Counted from the stretch's first letter, positions 1-6,874 are shown. The stretch is DNA of 8,382 bases from CAYUVF01 sp964448045 (GCA_964448045.1 CAYUVF010000090.1:1-8382); one strand, 5' to 3'. The notes: a model not told the origin generated them from the sequence alone. Made by a program: numbers and translations.

Positions 1-35
1 CTACACTCTTTCCCTACACGACGCTCTTCCGATCT
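1..35 (+). other. Illumina adapter contamination (not genomic)
   Basis: The first 35 bases are identical to the 3' part of the Illumina universal (P5/read 1) adapter, ending in the characteristic GCTCTTCCGATCT. Read on the minus strand they encode the notorious contaminant peptide EIGRASCRERV. Genomic sequence starts at about position 36. Any open reading frame running into these bases, such as the long minus-strand frame opposite the hydrolase, has an artificial start. Confidence 0.98.
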
Positions 36-84
36 CCGTATAGAGGCGTGCATTCCGTCCTTGGCCGCCGCCCATTGCCCACCC

Positions 85-1134
85 ATGCCCGATCTGCCCG
101 ACCGCCTTCCGTTTGCTGATGACCCCACCCTCGATGCCGAAGCGCGGCGCCGCCGGTGGCTCGTGGGCGGATTGGCCGCCGGAGCGTATCTGACCGGTGC
201 TGCCCTCCGCTGGTGGAACCGCCGCCAGCTGGTCGTTCCCGCATCGCTCCCCCCAGCCATCGGCGCCCAGGCGCGCACGTTCGAGCTGGCGCGCGGGCGG
301 GCCAACTTCTACGTGCGGCCCGGCACCGGGACGCCCGTGGTCCTCGTGCACAGCTTCAACGCCGCGGCATCGAGCTACGAGATGAAGCCGATCTTCGACC
401 ATCTCGCCGCAATCACCGATCGGCCCCTCTACGCGATGGACTGGCTCGGCTTCGGGCGCTCGGCGCGGCCCAACATCGACTACCACCCCGCGCTCTATCT
501 GCGCCAGCTTCGGCGCTTCCTCAGCGAGCAGGTCCAGCAGCCCGCCGACCTCATCGGGCTCTCCCTCGGCGCCGAGTACGCCGCCCGCGTGACGCACACG
601 ACGCCCGTGCTCGTCCGCCGCCTCGGCCTCCTCCACCCGACGGGCCTGACAGCCGATCGCGGCCCCTCCGCTCCCGGGCGCTTCTTCGTGCGGATGGCCG
701 GGCGCGTCGGCGCCTTCGAGCTGCTCTACTACAAGCTCACGCGCCGCGCCTCGCTCCGGTCGTTCTACGAGCGGCAGGTCTTCCTCAATCCGGATGCCAT
801 CCCGGAAGCCCTGCTCGATTACGCTCACACCACGACGCACGCCCGCGGCGCCCACCACGCCCCGCTCCGCTTCGTCGACGGAACCCTGTTTCCCGATCCA
901 CCCGCCGCCGCCATCTACGCGCGGCTCTACCGCTCCACCCTCCTGTTGACGCCCACCGACGCCGCCGATACCATCCAGGGCTTCGAGCAGGTGACCGACC
1001 TGCTCGCCCGAAACGCCCGCGACCTGACGCATATCCGCCTCCCCGGCGGGCTGCTCCCCCAGTTTGAAGCGCCCGAGGCCCTGTTCGACGCGCTCGATGA
1101 CTTCTTTACCCCGCAACCCCCCTCGCATGATTGA
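85..1134 (+). CDS. alpha/beta-fold hydrolase with N-terminal membrane helix
   Basis: A 349-residue protein of the alpha/beta-hydrolase superfamily; substrate unknown. An arginine-rich stretch (21-24) precedes one hydrophobic helix (about 25-41), so it is probably anchored in the inner membrane; which side the catalytic domain faces is not clear. The fold is shown by the strand and oxyanion motif VVLVHSFN (85-92), the MDWLGFGRS turn (118-126), the nucleophile elbow GLSLG with Ser160, and a late acidic position at Asp292. Where the catalytic histidine is expected (GHLPQFE-type motif) the protein reads GGLLPQFE, with Leu323 in its place, so the triad looks incomplete or rearranged. I chose ATG 85 because the fold needs nothing upstream of it; an in-frame TTG lies at 61. 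No Shine-Dalgarno is visible. The gene overlaps the next by 8 bp, suggesting co-transcription. The fold assignment is firm; activity is not. Confidence 0.9.
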   Translation: MPDLPDRLPFADDPTLDAEARRRRWLVGGLAAGAYLTGAALRWWNRRQLVVPASLPPAIGAQARTFELARGRANFYVRPGTGTPVVLVHSFNAAASSYEMKPIFDHLAAITDRPLYAMDWLGFGRSARPNIDYHPALYLRQLRRFLSEQVQQPADLIGLSLGAEYAARVTHTTPVLVRRLGLLHPTGLTADRGPSAPGRFFVRMAGRVGAFELLYYKLTRRASLRSFYERQVFLNPDAIPEALLDYAHTTTHARGAHHAPLRFVDGTLFPDPPAAAIYARLYRSTLLLTPTDAADTIQGFEQVTDLLARNARDLTHIRLPGGLLPQFEAPEALFDALDDFFTPQPPSHD

Positions 1135-2311
1135 CGTCGAACTCACCCGCGAAGACACGCCCGGCTGCGCGTCGGTGCTGCACTTCAACAACGCCGGCGC
1201 CGCGCTCCCCCCGCGGCCCGTGCTCGAACACCAGATCAACCACCTCCAGCGCGAAGCCCGCATCGGCGGATACGAAGCTGCCGACGACGCCAAGGACGCG
1301 CTCGCTCACACGTACGACGCCATCGCCACGATGCTCGGCTGCGCCCCCGAGGAGATCGCCGTCGTCGAAAACGCGACGCGCGCCTGGGACATGGCCTTCT
1401 ACGGATTGGACCTCGAACCCGGCGACCGCATTCTCACCTCCAGCGCCTCGTACGCCAGCAACTATATCGCCTTCCTCCAGCGCGCCCGGCGCACCGGCGC
1501 CACCGTCGACGTCGTCCCCAACGACGCCCACGGGCAGATTGCGACCGACGCGCTCCGCGAGCAGATCGACGACCGCGTCAAGCTGATCGCCCTCACGCAC
1601 GTGCCCACCAACGGCGGACTCGTCAACCCCGCGGCCGAAGTCGGCGCCCTCGCGGCGGAGGCCGAGGTGCCCTTTCTGCTGGACGCCTGCCAGTCCGCCG
1701 GACAGATGCCGCTGCCGGTCGATGAGATCGGATGCACGATGCTCTCCGCCACCGGCCGCAAGTTCCTGCGCGGGCCGCGCGGCACCGGCTTCCTCTACGT
1801 CCAGCGCGACTGGATCGACCGACTGGAGCCGCCGATGCTCGACCTCCACGGCGCCACCTGGGTCGAACCCGATCGCTACGCCATCGCGCCCGATGCCGCC
1901 CGATTCGAAACGTGGGAAGGCTACGTCGCAGGCAAGATCGGGCTGGGCGTGGCGGTCGACTACGCGATGGAGATCGGCCTCGACGCCATCTTCGAGCGCA
2001 ACCAGCACCTCGCTGAAACGCTGCGGGACCGGCTTCGCTCTCTGCCTGGCGTCACCGTGCAGGACGTGGGCCGGACGCGCTGCGGCATCGTCACCTTTTC
2101 GTCGGAGGATCAGCCGGCCGAGGCCCTCCAGCAGATGCTCCGCGCGCGGCAGATCAACGTCTCCGTCAGCCCTCGCTCCTCAACCCGCCTCGACGCCGAG
2201 GCCCGTGCGCTCCCCGACCTCGTCCGCGCCTCCGTCCACTACTACAACACCGAGGCCGAGATCGATCGCTTCACCGACGCCGTTGCCAACCTTCTTCGCG
2301 CGGCGTCCTAA
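1127..2311 (+). CDS. aminotransferase class V-fold PLP-dependent enzyme (isopenicillin-N epimerase/EgtE-like)
   Basis: A 394-residue fold-type I PLP enzyme, probably cytosolic. The class V signature is clear: FNNAGAALPP near the N-terminus (20-29), LLDACQSAGQ with the cofactor-contacting Asp186 and Gln189, and SATGRKFLRGPRGTGF with Lys212 as the likely Schiff-base lysine. The helix with QREARIGGYEAA (41-52) and the overall order resemble EgtE-type C-S lyases and isopenicillin-N epimerase-like proteins more than cysteine desulfurases; no SufS/IscS catalytic-cysteine loop is apparent. The exact reaction (lyase, epimerase or transaminase) cannot be read from sequence, and no other ergothioneine gene is in the window. 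The open frame extends back to 1064, but similarity to the family begins after ATG 1127, which overlaps the end of the hydrolase gene and suggests translational coupling. It ends 14 bp before the convergent MFS gene. Superfamily certain, substrate unknown. Confidence 0.92.
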   Translation: MIDVELTREDTPGCASVLHFNNAGAALPPRPVLEHQINHLQREARIGGYEAADDAKDALAHTYDAIATMLGCAPEEIAVVENATRAWDMAFYGLDLEPGDRILTSSASYASNYIAFLQRARRTGATVDVVPNDAHGQIATDALREQIDDRVKLIALTHVPTNGGLVNPAAEVGALAAEAEVPFLLDACQSAGQMPLPVDEIGCTMLSATGRKFLRGPRGTGFLYVQRDWIDRLEPPMLDLHGATWVEPDRYAIAPDAARFETWEGYVAGKIGLGVAVDYAMEIGLDAIFERNQHLAETLRDRLRSLPGVTVQDVGRTRCGIVTFSSEDQPAEALQQMLRARQINVSVSPRSSTRLDAEARALPDLVRASVHYYNTEAEIDRFTDAVANLLRAAS

Positions 2312-2325
2312 TGCCCTGCGCTTCC

Positions 2326-3624
2326 TCATCGGTTGCCCGAGGCCATCTGCGCGGCCGCCGGCAACCGGCGGAGCGCCTGCATGCTCCAGATGCCAGCCAC
2401 CGGTCCCAGGGCCAGCACGGCGAGTGCCCACGACCACCCGGCCTGCTCAACCAGCAGCGGCACGAGGCGCAACGATCCCAGCGTGAGCAGGAAGCCCAGG
2501 CTCGTCTGCACGGTAAGCGCCGTGCCCACGTATTGCGGATCGCTAAGCTCACTCACCGCTGCGCTGAACTGGGCGCTATCCGCCACCACGGCGAACCCCC
2601 ACACGAGGCACAGCGCCGTCAGGACCAGCGGATGCTGAAACAGGAACCCGGCAATTAGGGCACAGCCGCCGGACACGGCCAGGCTCCAGGTGGTGACGGT
2701 GGTCCGCCCGAGTCGGTCCGCTAGCTGACCCGCCAGCACACAACTGATGCCCCCGATGGCGATAACGCTGAACCCCGCGATCCGCGCAGCGACGGGACTC
2801 CACCCGGCGTGCTCGTAACTGGCCAGCAGATAGAGCGGCACCCAGGCCCACATGGCATACAGCTCCCACATATGCCCCAGGTACCCGAAGTTGGCCAGGC
2901 GCGTTGGCCGGTGGCGCAGGCCGGCTGCGGCCTTGCTCCAATCGAACGGCGCGGCGGCGGCGAGGTACGGACCGCTCTTCACCCCGAATGCTGCGATAGC
3001 CGCTCCCACGACGGCCAGCGCGGATGCAGCCAGCAGCACGCTCCGCCATGGCGGCAGCGCCCCAACCGATCCGGCGAAGGGCAACACGCTCAACAGATGC
3101 GGCAGCGCAGACCCGACGGTTAACGCCCCCACCAACAGCCCGATGGCCAGTCCTCGATCGGTGCGGCTCCAGCTCGCAACGAGCTTCATCCCCGGCGGGT
3201 ACACCCCCGCCAGCGTCATCCCTGTCAGAAAGCGCAGGCCAAGAGCCGGGAGGGCGCTCTCCACACCGATGACGATGGCAGCGTTCGCCCCTGCGCCCAT
3301 CAGCGCGGACACGGCGAATAGTCGCTGTGCCGGCACTACATCCGCCAGGGTAAACCCCGCACTCAACAGCGCCCCAACCACAAAGCCGACCTGTACGCTC
3401 ATCGTCATCCAGGACTGCTCTGCGCCAGACAGCGACCACTCCACCGTCAACTGCGGCACGACGGCCGACGCCGAAAACCAGAGTCCCATCGACAACAACT
3501 CGGCTATTGCGAGCAGAATCAGGTACCGCCACTTGGTTCGTTGGAAATCAGGAGGGTGCGCCGGACTCGAACCGTGGGTGGGGTCTGCGGAGAGATCAGG
3601 CGAGCGCGGCGATGACGCGGTCAT
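2326..3624 (-). CDS. MFS transporter, 12 transmembrane helices
   Basis: A 432-residue inner-membrane transporter of the major facilitator superfamily. After a hydrophilic, proline-rich tail of about 30 residues there are roughly twelve hydrophobic segments: about 33-55, 75-95, 101-120, 126-148, 158-180 and 194-214, then after a cytoplasmic loop 247-268, 280-300, 310-328, 333-352, 366-386 and 396-416. The loop after helix 8 has GQLADRLGR (299-307), the second-half copy of the MFS motif A. Helix 4 has RFLTGMTLAGVYPPGMK, as in NarK/CynX-like and related anion or drug carriers, but the substrate cannot be assigned. I chose ATG at 3624; a TTG three codons earlier (3633) is possible. No Shine-Dalgarno is seen beyond a GGA. 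It converges on the PLP-enzyme gene with 14 bp between the stops and no obvious terminator, and diverges from the CIA30 gene. Confidence 0.93.
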   Translation of the reverse strand: MTASSPRSPDLSADPTHGSSPAHPPDFQRTKWRYLILLAIAELLSMGLWFSASAVVPQLTVEWSLSGAEQSWMTMSVQVGFVVGALLSAGFTLADVVPAQRLFAVSALMGAGANAAIVIGVESALPALGLRFLTGMTLAGVYPPGMKLVASWSRTDRGLAIGLLVGALTVGSALPHLLSVLPFAGSVGALPPWRSVLLAASALAVVGAAIAAFGVKSGPYLAAAAPFDWSKAAAGLRHRPTRLANFGYLGHMWELYAMWAWVPLYLLASYEHAGWSPVAARIAGFSVIAIGGISCVLAGQLADRLGRTTVTTWSLAVSGGCALIAGFLFQHPLVLTALCLVWGFAVVADSAQFSAAVSELSDPQYVGTALTVQTSLGFLLTLGSLRLVPLLVEQAGWSWALAVLALGPVAGIWSMQALRRLPAAAQMASGNR

Positions 3625-3687
3625 GCGATCCAAACGATCTGGTCAGGAACAGCGAAGGGGGGAGAACAGATGAGGCACGTTCGTACG

Positions 3688-3697
3688 TTAATAATAG
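3688..3697. promoter_or_regulatory. AT-rich core of a divergent intergenic region (possible promoter)
   Basis: The 105 bp between the MFS and CIA30 starts holds one conspicuous AT-rich island, TTAATAATAG, in otherwise GC-rich DNA. It could supply a -10 element in either direction: TAATAA/TAATAG about 33-36 bp before the plus-strand ATG 3730, or TATTAT about 67 bp before the minus-strand ATG 3624. No matching -35 box stands out on either strand, so this is a candidate only. Confidence 0.3.
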
Positions 3698-3729
3698 GCA
3701 TCCCGCCGTTTCACTGCACCGTGCCCGCC

Positions 3730-4233
3730 ATGCCCGACCGCCTCCTTTTCGACTTCGACGACCCGGCCGCCGCCGATGGCTGGACAAGCGTGGACGATGT
3801 GGTGATGGGCGGCGTCTCCGACAGCCACCTCGAAGTTCGCTCCGGCAGCACCGCTGCCTTCACCGGCATCGTATCCCTCGATCGGGGCGGCGGCTTTTGC
3901 TCGATCCGCGCGCCCGAAAACGAATACGACCTCAGCGGATACGCTGCCCTCCAGCTCCGCGTGCGCGACGACGGCAACCGCTACAAATTCACGCTGTACA
4001 CCCGCGCCGCCGGGCAGATCAGCTACCGCTTTCCCTTTCACGCCCCGGATGCATGGTCGACGGTCACTGTGCCGTTTGACGAGCTGATCCCCTTCCGCCG
4101 GGGCCGCCGCGTACCGGATGCGCCGCCGTTCGACCCGTCCGATATCCGCACGATGGGCTTCCTGATCGGTGACACGCAGGCCGGGCCGTTCACGCTCGAA
4201 ATCGACTGGATCAAGGGCGTAGCTGATGCGTGA
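3730..4233 (+). CDS. CIA30 family protein (NDUFAF1-like domain)
   Basis: A 167-residue protein that is almost entirely one CIA30 domain, a galactose-binding-like beta sandwich. Diagnostic pieces in order are LLFDFDD (5-11), DDVVMGGVSDS (22-32), FTGIVSLDRGGGFCSIRAP (44-62), the LQLRVRDDGNRYKFTLYT strands (75-91), the YRFPF...W...VPFDEL run (99-119) and MGFLIGDTQAGPFTLEIDWI (142-161). In mitochondria the related NDUFAF1 helps assemble complex I; free-standing bacterial members are widespread and uncharacterised. There is no signal peptide, so it is probably cytosolic. ATG 3730 fits the domain boundary; an in-frame ATG at 3670 would add 20 residues unlike the family and would run through the AT-rich promoter candidate. 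It lies 46 bp upstream of the Nif3 gene on the same strand and is probably co-transcribed. Family certain, function unknown. Confidence 0.93.
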   Translation: MPDRLLFDFDDPAAADGWTSVDDVVMGGVSDSHLEVRSGSTAAFTGIVSLDRGGGFCSIRAPENEYDLSGYAALQLRVRDDGNRYKFTLYTRAAGQISYRFPFHAPDAWSTVTVPFDELIPFRRGRRVPDAPPFDPSDIRTMGFLIGDTQAGPFTLEIDWIKGVADA

Positions 4234-4279
4234 AGATTCTCCTCTCGTCACCGCTCGATGAACGCACGCTCCCGCTCCT

Positions 4280-5419
4280 ATGCCCGATTCCGAGACGCCA
4301 TCCATTCGCTCCATCGCCGATGCGCTCGAAGCCTGGGCCCCGCCGGGCTCGGCGCAGTCGTACGACAACGTCGGGCTGCAGGTGGGCGACGCCAGCCGCC
4401 CGGTGAGCACCGCGCTGCTTGCGCTCGACATGACGCCGCAGGTGCTGGAGGAAGCCAAGAGCCTCGGCGCAGAGCTAGTCATCACGCATCATCCGCTCCT
4501 CTTTCGCCCGCTCGGCAGCGTCACCGCAGGCGGCTTCGTGAGCACGCTGGCGCTGCGCCTCGCGGAAGCCGGCATCGGGCTGTACAGCATCCACACGAAC
4601 CTCGACGCCGCGCCGGGTGGGGTATCGTTCGCGCTGGCGGAGCACCTTGGGCTCACCGAGGTCGAGTTCCTGGACGGCTTCGAAGATACGCTGTACAAGC
4701 TGGCGACGTTCGTGCCAAACGATGACTTCGAGGCGGTCCGCTCCGCGCTGGCCGAGGCCGGGGCCGGGCGCATCGGCGAATACGAGGCCTGCGCGTTTGC
4801 CACCGACGGCACCGGCTACTTCAAGCCCGGCGCGCGCACCGATCCGCACATCGGGACGGCGGGCGGCGACCTCGAATCGGCGGCGGAGCGCAAGATCGAG
4901 GTCGAGGTGGCGCGCTGGAACCTCGGCGATGTGCTCGGCGCGCTGCAGGCAGCGCATCCGTATGAGGAAGTGGCCTACGACGTGTATCCGATCAAGCAGA
5001 AAAACTCGCGCGCCGGGCTGGGCGCCATCGGCCGATTGGCCGAACCGGAGCCGCTGAACGCCTTCCTGCAGCGCGTGGCCGATCGGCTGGACGCCGGCAG
5101 CCTGCGCTTCGTGGGCGACCGCACGGCCCCGATCGAGCGCGTGGCCGTGTGCGGCGGCGCCGGGAGCGACTTCATCGGGACCGCCCGCAGCGCCGGCGCC
5201 GACGCGTACGTGACCGCAGACGTGACCTATCACGAGTTCTTCAACGCCCTCAACACGGATGGCACGCCGGAGATGGCGCTCATCGACCCCGGTCACTACG
5301 AAACCGAGGCCCTCACCGAGGCCCTGCTGCGCAACTGGCTGGCCGAGCGCTTTCCCGCGGTGAGTTGGACCCGCACCGAGCGGCGCACAAGCCCCATGGA
5401 CACCTTCATCCCCTCCTGA
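4280..5419 (+). CDS. Nif3-like dinuclear metal-centre hexameric protein (YqfO/DUF34 type)
   Basis: A 379-residue member of the Nif3/DUF34 family: toroidal hexamers that bind two metal ions per subunit and are often labelled GTP cyclohydrolase I type 2, although their cellular role is unsettled. The metal ligands are in place: THHPLLF with His70 and His71, HTNLD with Asp109, and DPGHYETE with His339 and Glu343. YDNVGLQVGD (28-37) and TADVTYHEF (312-320) are further family motifs. Residues about 138-238, from YKLATFVP to HPYEEVAYDVYPI, form the inserted CutA/PII-like domain, so this is the long YqfO-type version rather than the roughly 250-residue YbgI type. ATG 4280 gives the normal N-terminus; no Shine-Dalgarno is present. 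It follows the CIA30 gene by 46 bp and precedes the CT398-type gene by 141 bp, a partner it has in many bacteria. Confidence 0.96.
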   Translation: MPDSETPSIRSIADALEAWAPPGSAQSYDNVGLQVGDASRPVSTALLALDMTPQVLEEAKSLGAELVITHHPLLFRPLGSVTAGGFVSTLALRLAEAGIGLYSIHTNLDAAPGGVSFALAEHLGLTEVEFLDGFEDTLYKLATFVPNDDFEAVRSALAEAGAGRIGEYEACAFATDGTGYFKPGARTDPHIGTAGGDLESAAERKIEVEVARWNLGDVLGALQAAHPYEEVAYDVYPIKQKNSRAGLGAIGRLAEPEPLNAFLQRVADRLDAGSLRFVGDRTAPIERVAVCGGAGSDFIGTARSAGADAYVTADVTYHEFFNALNTDGTPEMALIDPGHYETEALTEALLRNWLAERFPAVSWTRTERRTSPMDTFIPS

Positions 5420-5488
5420 TCTCGTTGACCGACCTCCATCTCCCGATCTTCGCACGAAATCGAAACTTGCTCACAGCCATCAACGAAC

Positions 5489-5518
5489 TTTGGGGGCGGC
5501 GTTGGGTTATTCTTTAAT
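5489..5518 (+). promoter_or_regulatory. weak promoter candidate upstream of the CT398-type gene
   Basis: The 141 bp between the Nif3 and CT398-type genes has a locally AT-rich stretch. A TTTG at 5489-5492 followed after about 20 bp by TTTAAT (5513-5518) is loosely like a Bacteroidota -33/-7 pair, but the -7 consensus (TAnnTTTG) is not met. The spacing between the genes makes a separate start for the downstream gene possible, and read-through from Nif3 is equally possible. Confidence 0.2.
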
Positions 5519-5560
5519 GGCTTACGTCCGCGGTTCGTTGACTCACATATACCAACCCAC

Positions 5561-6328
5561 ATGGCTACCGCCCAAAAGACGAAATCCACGAGCATTGAAG
5601 AGCAGTTGCGCGCCTTGACCCGGCTCCAACACATCGACAACCGCATCGATCAGATTGGTGATCTGCGCGGTGATCTCCCGGATGAGATCCGGGACTTGAA
5701 GGATGAAAAGGCCGGTCTGGAAACGCGCCTGGAGAACTACGAAGAGGAGATCAAGCAGAGCAAGGTCGACAAGCGCCAGGCCGAGCTCGACATCAAGGAA
5801 GCGGAGAACCTCATCAAGAAGTATGAGGAGCAGCAGCTTCAGGTACGCAACAACCGGGAGTACGATGCGCTGACGAAGGAGATCGAAGCCCAGAAGGAGC
5901 GCATCGCCAACGCCGAGGAAACCATCGAGGAGGCTGAAGAAACCATCGCCTCGCACGAGGAATCGATCGAGGAAACGCAGGAACGGCTCGATGAGCTGGA
6001 ATCGGTCCTCAGCCAGAAGCGCGAGAAGCTGGATGAGGTGCTGGAAGATACGCAGGACAAAGAAGACAAGCTGCAGTCCATCCGCGAGGAAGCCAAAGAG
6101 CAAGTAAATGATCGCTACCTCCGGGCGTACAAGCGCCTCCGCAAACGCCTCCGCGACGGTCGGGCTGTCGTTCCGCTGGAACGAGGCGCCGCCGCTGGCT
6201 TCGCGGTTCCTCCGCAACGCCAGGTGGAGATCCGGCAGCGCAAGCGCATCATCGCCTGCGAGCACACGGGTCGCATCATCGTCGATAGCGACCTCTACGA
6301 AGAAACCATCGAAGAGATGGACTTGTAG
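5561..6328 (+). CDS. CT398/CdsZ-type coiled-coil protein with a degenerate zinc ribbon
   Basis: A 255-residue protein of the family usually annotated 'zinc ribbon domain-containing' (Chlamydia CT398/CdsZ). Residues about 10-185 are a highly charged, Glu/Lys-rich antiparallel coiled-coil hairpin; the turn lies near VRNNREYDALTKEI (95-108), a strongly conserved family segment. The C-terminal segment about 200-245 aligns with the zinc ribbon (VPPQRQVEI, then IIACEHTGRIIV), but of the four ligand cysteines only Cys233 remains: the first CxxC is replaced by GAAAGF and the last Cys by Thr236. It probably does not bind zinc in the usual way. The molecular role is unknown; the Chlamydia homologue was reported to bind sigma-54 and secretion components. 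No Shine-Dalgarno is present; ATG 5561 is the only sensible start. A strong terminator follows 10 bp after the stop, then rnpB. Confidence 0.94.
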   Translation: MATAQKTKSTSIEEQLRALTRLQHIDNRIDQIGDLRGDLPDEIRDLKDEKAGLETRLENYEEEIKQSKVDKRQAELDIKEAENLIKKYEEQQLQVRNNREYDALTKEIEAQKERIANAEETIEEAEETIASHEESIEETQERLDELESVLSQKREKLDEVLEDTQDKEDKLQSIREEAKEQVNDRYLRAYKRLRKRLRDGRAVVPLERGAAAGFAVPPQRQVEIRQRKRIIACEHTGRIIVDSDLYEETIEEMDL

Positions 6329-6338
6329 AACGAGGGTG

Positions 6339-6366
6339 AAGGAAGGCTTCCGGGCCTTCCTTTTTT
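6339..6366 (+). terminator. intrinsic terminator after the CT398-type gene
   Basis: Stem GGAAGGC (6341-6347) pairs perfectly with GCCTTCC (6354-6360) around a 6 nt loop, extended by two A-T pairs, and runs directly into six T residues (6361-6366). It starts 10 bp after the stop codon and ends the CIA30-Nif3-CT398 unit about 20 bp before the RNase P RNA. Confidence 0.93.
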
Positions 6367-6385
6367 AGATGATCCCTGGAGTATA

Positions 6386-6815
6386 GCACGCGGGCCGGAC
6401 CATCGCTCCATTCTCGGCGCAGCCGAGGGTGGTGAGGAAAGTCCGAACACGATAGGGTACCGTGCTTCCTAACGGGAAGGCGACCTCGCCTCGCGGCGGG
6501 GCCGACGGCACGTGCAACAGAGAGTAGACCCGCCGATGGCTGTGGTACGCCGCAGCACAGGTGAGGGGTGAAAGGGTGGGGTAAGAGCCCACCGGCGCGC
6601 CGGGCGACCGGCGCGGCCAGGCAAACCCCACGACGTGCAAGGCCAAACAGCACCGCTTCCCCCGCGCGGGGACTAAGACGACCCGTCGAATTTGCGGTGC
6701 GGGTAGGCCGCTTGAGACCGCCGGTGACGGCGGCCCCAGATAGATGATGGTCTCCCCGCCCGGCGTCAGCGGTCGCCTCGCGGGCAGACCAAATTCGGCT
6801 TACAGGCGCGCGTGC
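6386..6815 (+). ncRNA. rnpB: RNase P RNA, bacterial class A
   Basis: The catalytic RNA that cuts the 5' leader from tRNA precursors. Universally conserved blocks occur in the right order: GAGGAAAGTCCG (6434-6445), the ACAGAGAGTAGACC-type block followed by CGCCGATGG near 6518-6538, GGGGTAAGAGCCCACCG (about 6578-6594), CCCCACGACGTGCAAGGCC (about 6626-6644), GGGTAGGCCGCTTGAG (about 6701-6716; contains the GGU that pairs with tRNA CCA), AGATAGATGATGGTC (about 6738-6752) and TTCGGCTTACAG (about 6794-6805). P1 pairs 6386-6392 with 6809-6815, continuing inward after one mismatch; P2 pairs GACCATC (6398-6404) with GATGGTC (6746-6752). The length of about 430 nt is normal to slightly long, the extra lying in GC-rich arms such as the P15 region. 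Ends were set from P1 and could be off by several bases. Confidence 0.97.
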
Positions 6816-6832
6816 ACCGCTGGTCTAATATG

Positions 6833-6874
6833 AAAGGCCCTTCCGATACGCTCGGAGGGGCCTTTCGTTTGTTT
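6833..6874 (+). terminator. intrinsic terminator of rnpB
   Basis: A 14 bp stem (6833-6846 with 6852-6865, one G-T wobble, 5 nt loop) with core AAAGGCCC/GGGGCCTTT, followed by the T-rich tail CGTTTGTTTG. It starts 18 bp after the 3' end of the RNase P RNA. The A-rich base of the left arm could also let it act weakly on transcripts from the opposite strand. Confidence 0.9.

Noticed and set aside
156..1067. 303-residue plus-strand frame inside the hydrolase gene
   Set aside because: Arg/Pro/Ala-rich frame-shifted shadow; the other frame carries all the alpha/beta-hydrolase motifs.
1..1293. 430-residue minus-strand open frame opposite the hydrolase
   Set aside because: It has no start codon other than the window edge or later shadows, runs through the adapter, and consists of Gly/Arg/Glu-rich sequence typical of the antisense of GC-rich genes.
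1106..2008. 300-residue minus-strand frame inside the PLP-enzyme gene
   Set aside because: Antisense shadow with low-complexity Gly/Val/Asp/Glu content and no domain; the plus strand has a complete class V enzyme.
2576..3532. 318-residue minus-strand frame overlapping the MFS gene
   Set aside because: Same strand, different frame, Arg/Gly-rich and without membrane segments; the MFS frame is convincing.
5543..6265. 240-residue Leu-rich minus-strand frame opposite the CT398-type gene, superficially membrane-like
   Set aside because: Reverse complement of Glu/Lys-rich coiled-coil codons gives Leu/Phe-rich sequence; it is an antisense artefact.
6276..6653. Open frames on the minus strand across the RNase P RNA
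   Set aside because: They overlie conserved rnpB sequence; no protein evidence.
6655..6708. Suspected loss of the tRNA-CCA-binding GGU motif in the RNase P RNA P15 region
   Set aside because: Alignment to the E. coli RNA from memory puts the GGU in GGGTAGGC, which is intact at about 6701-6708.
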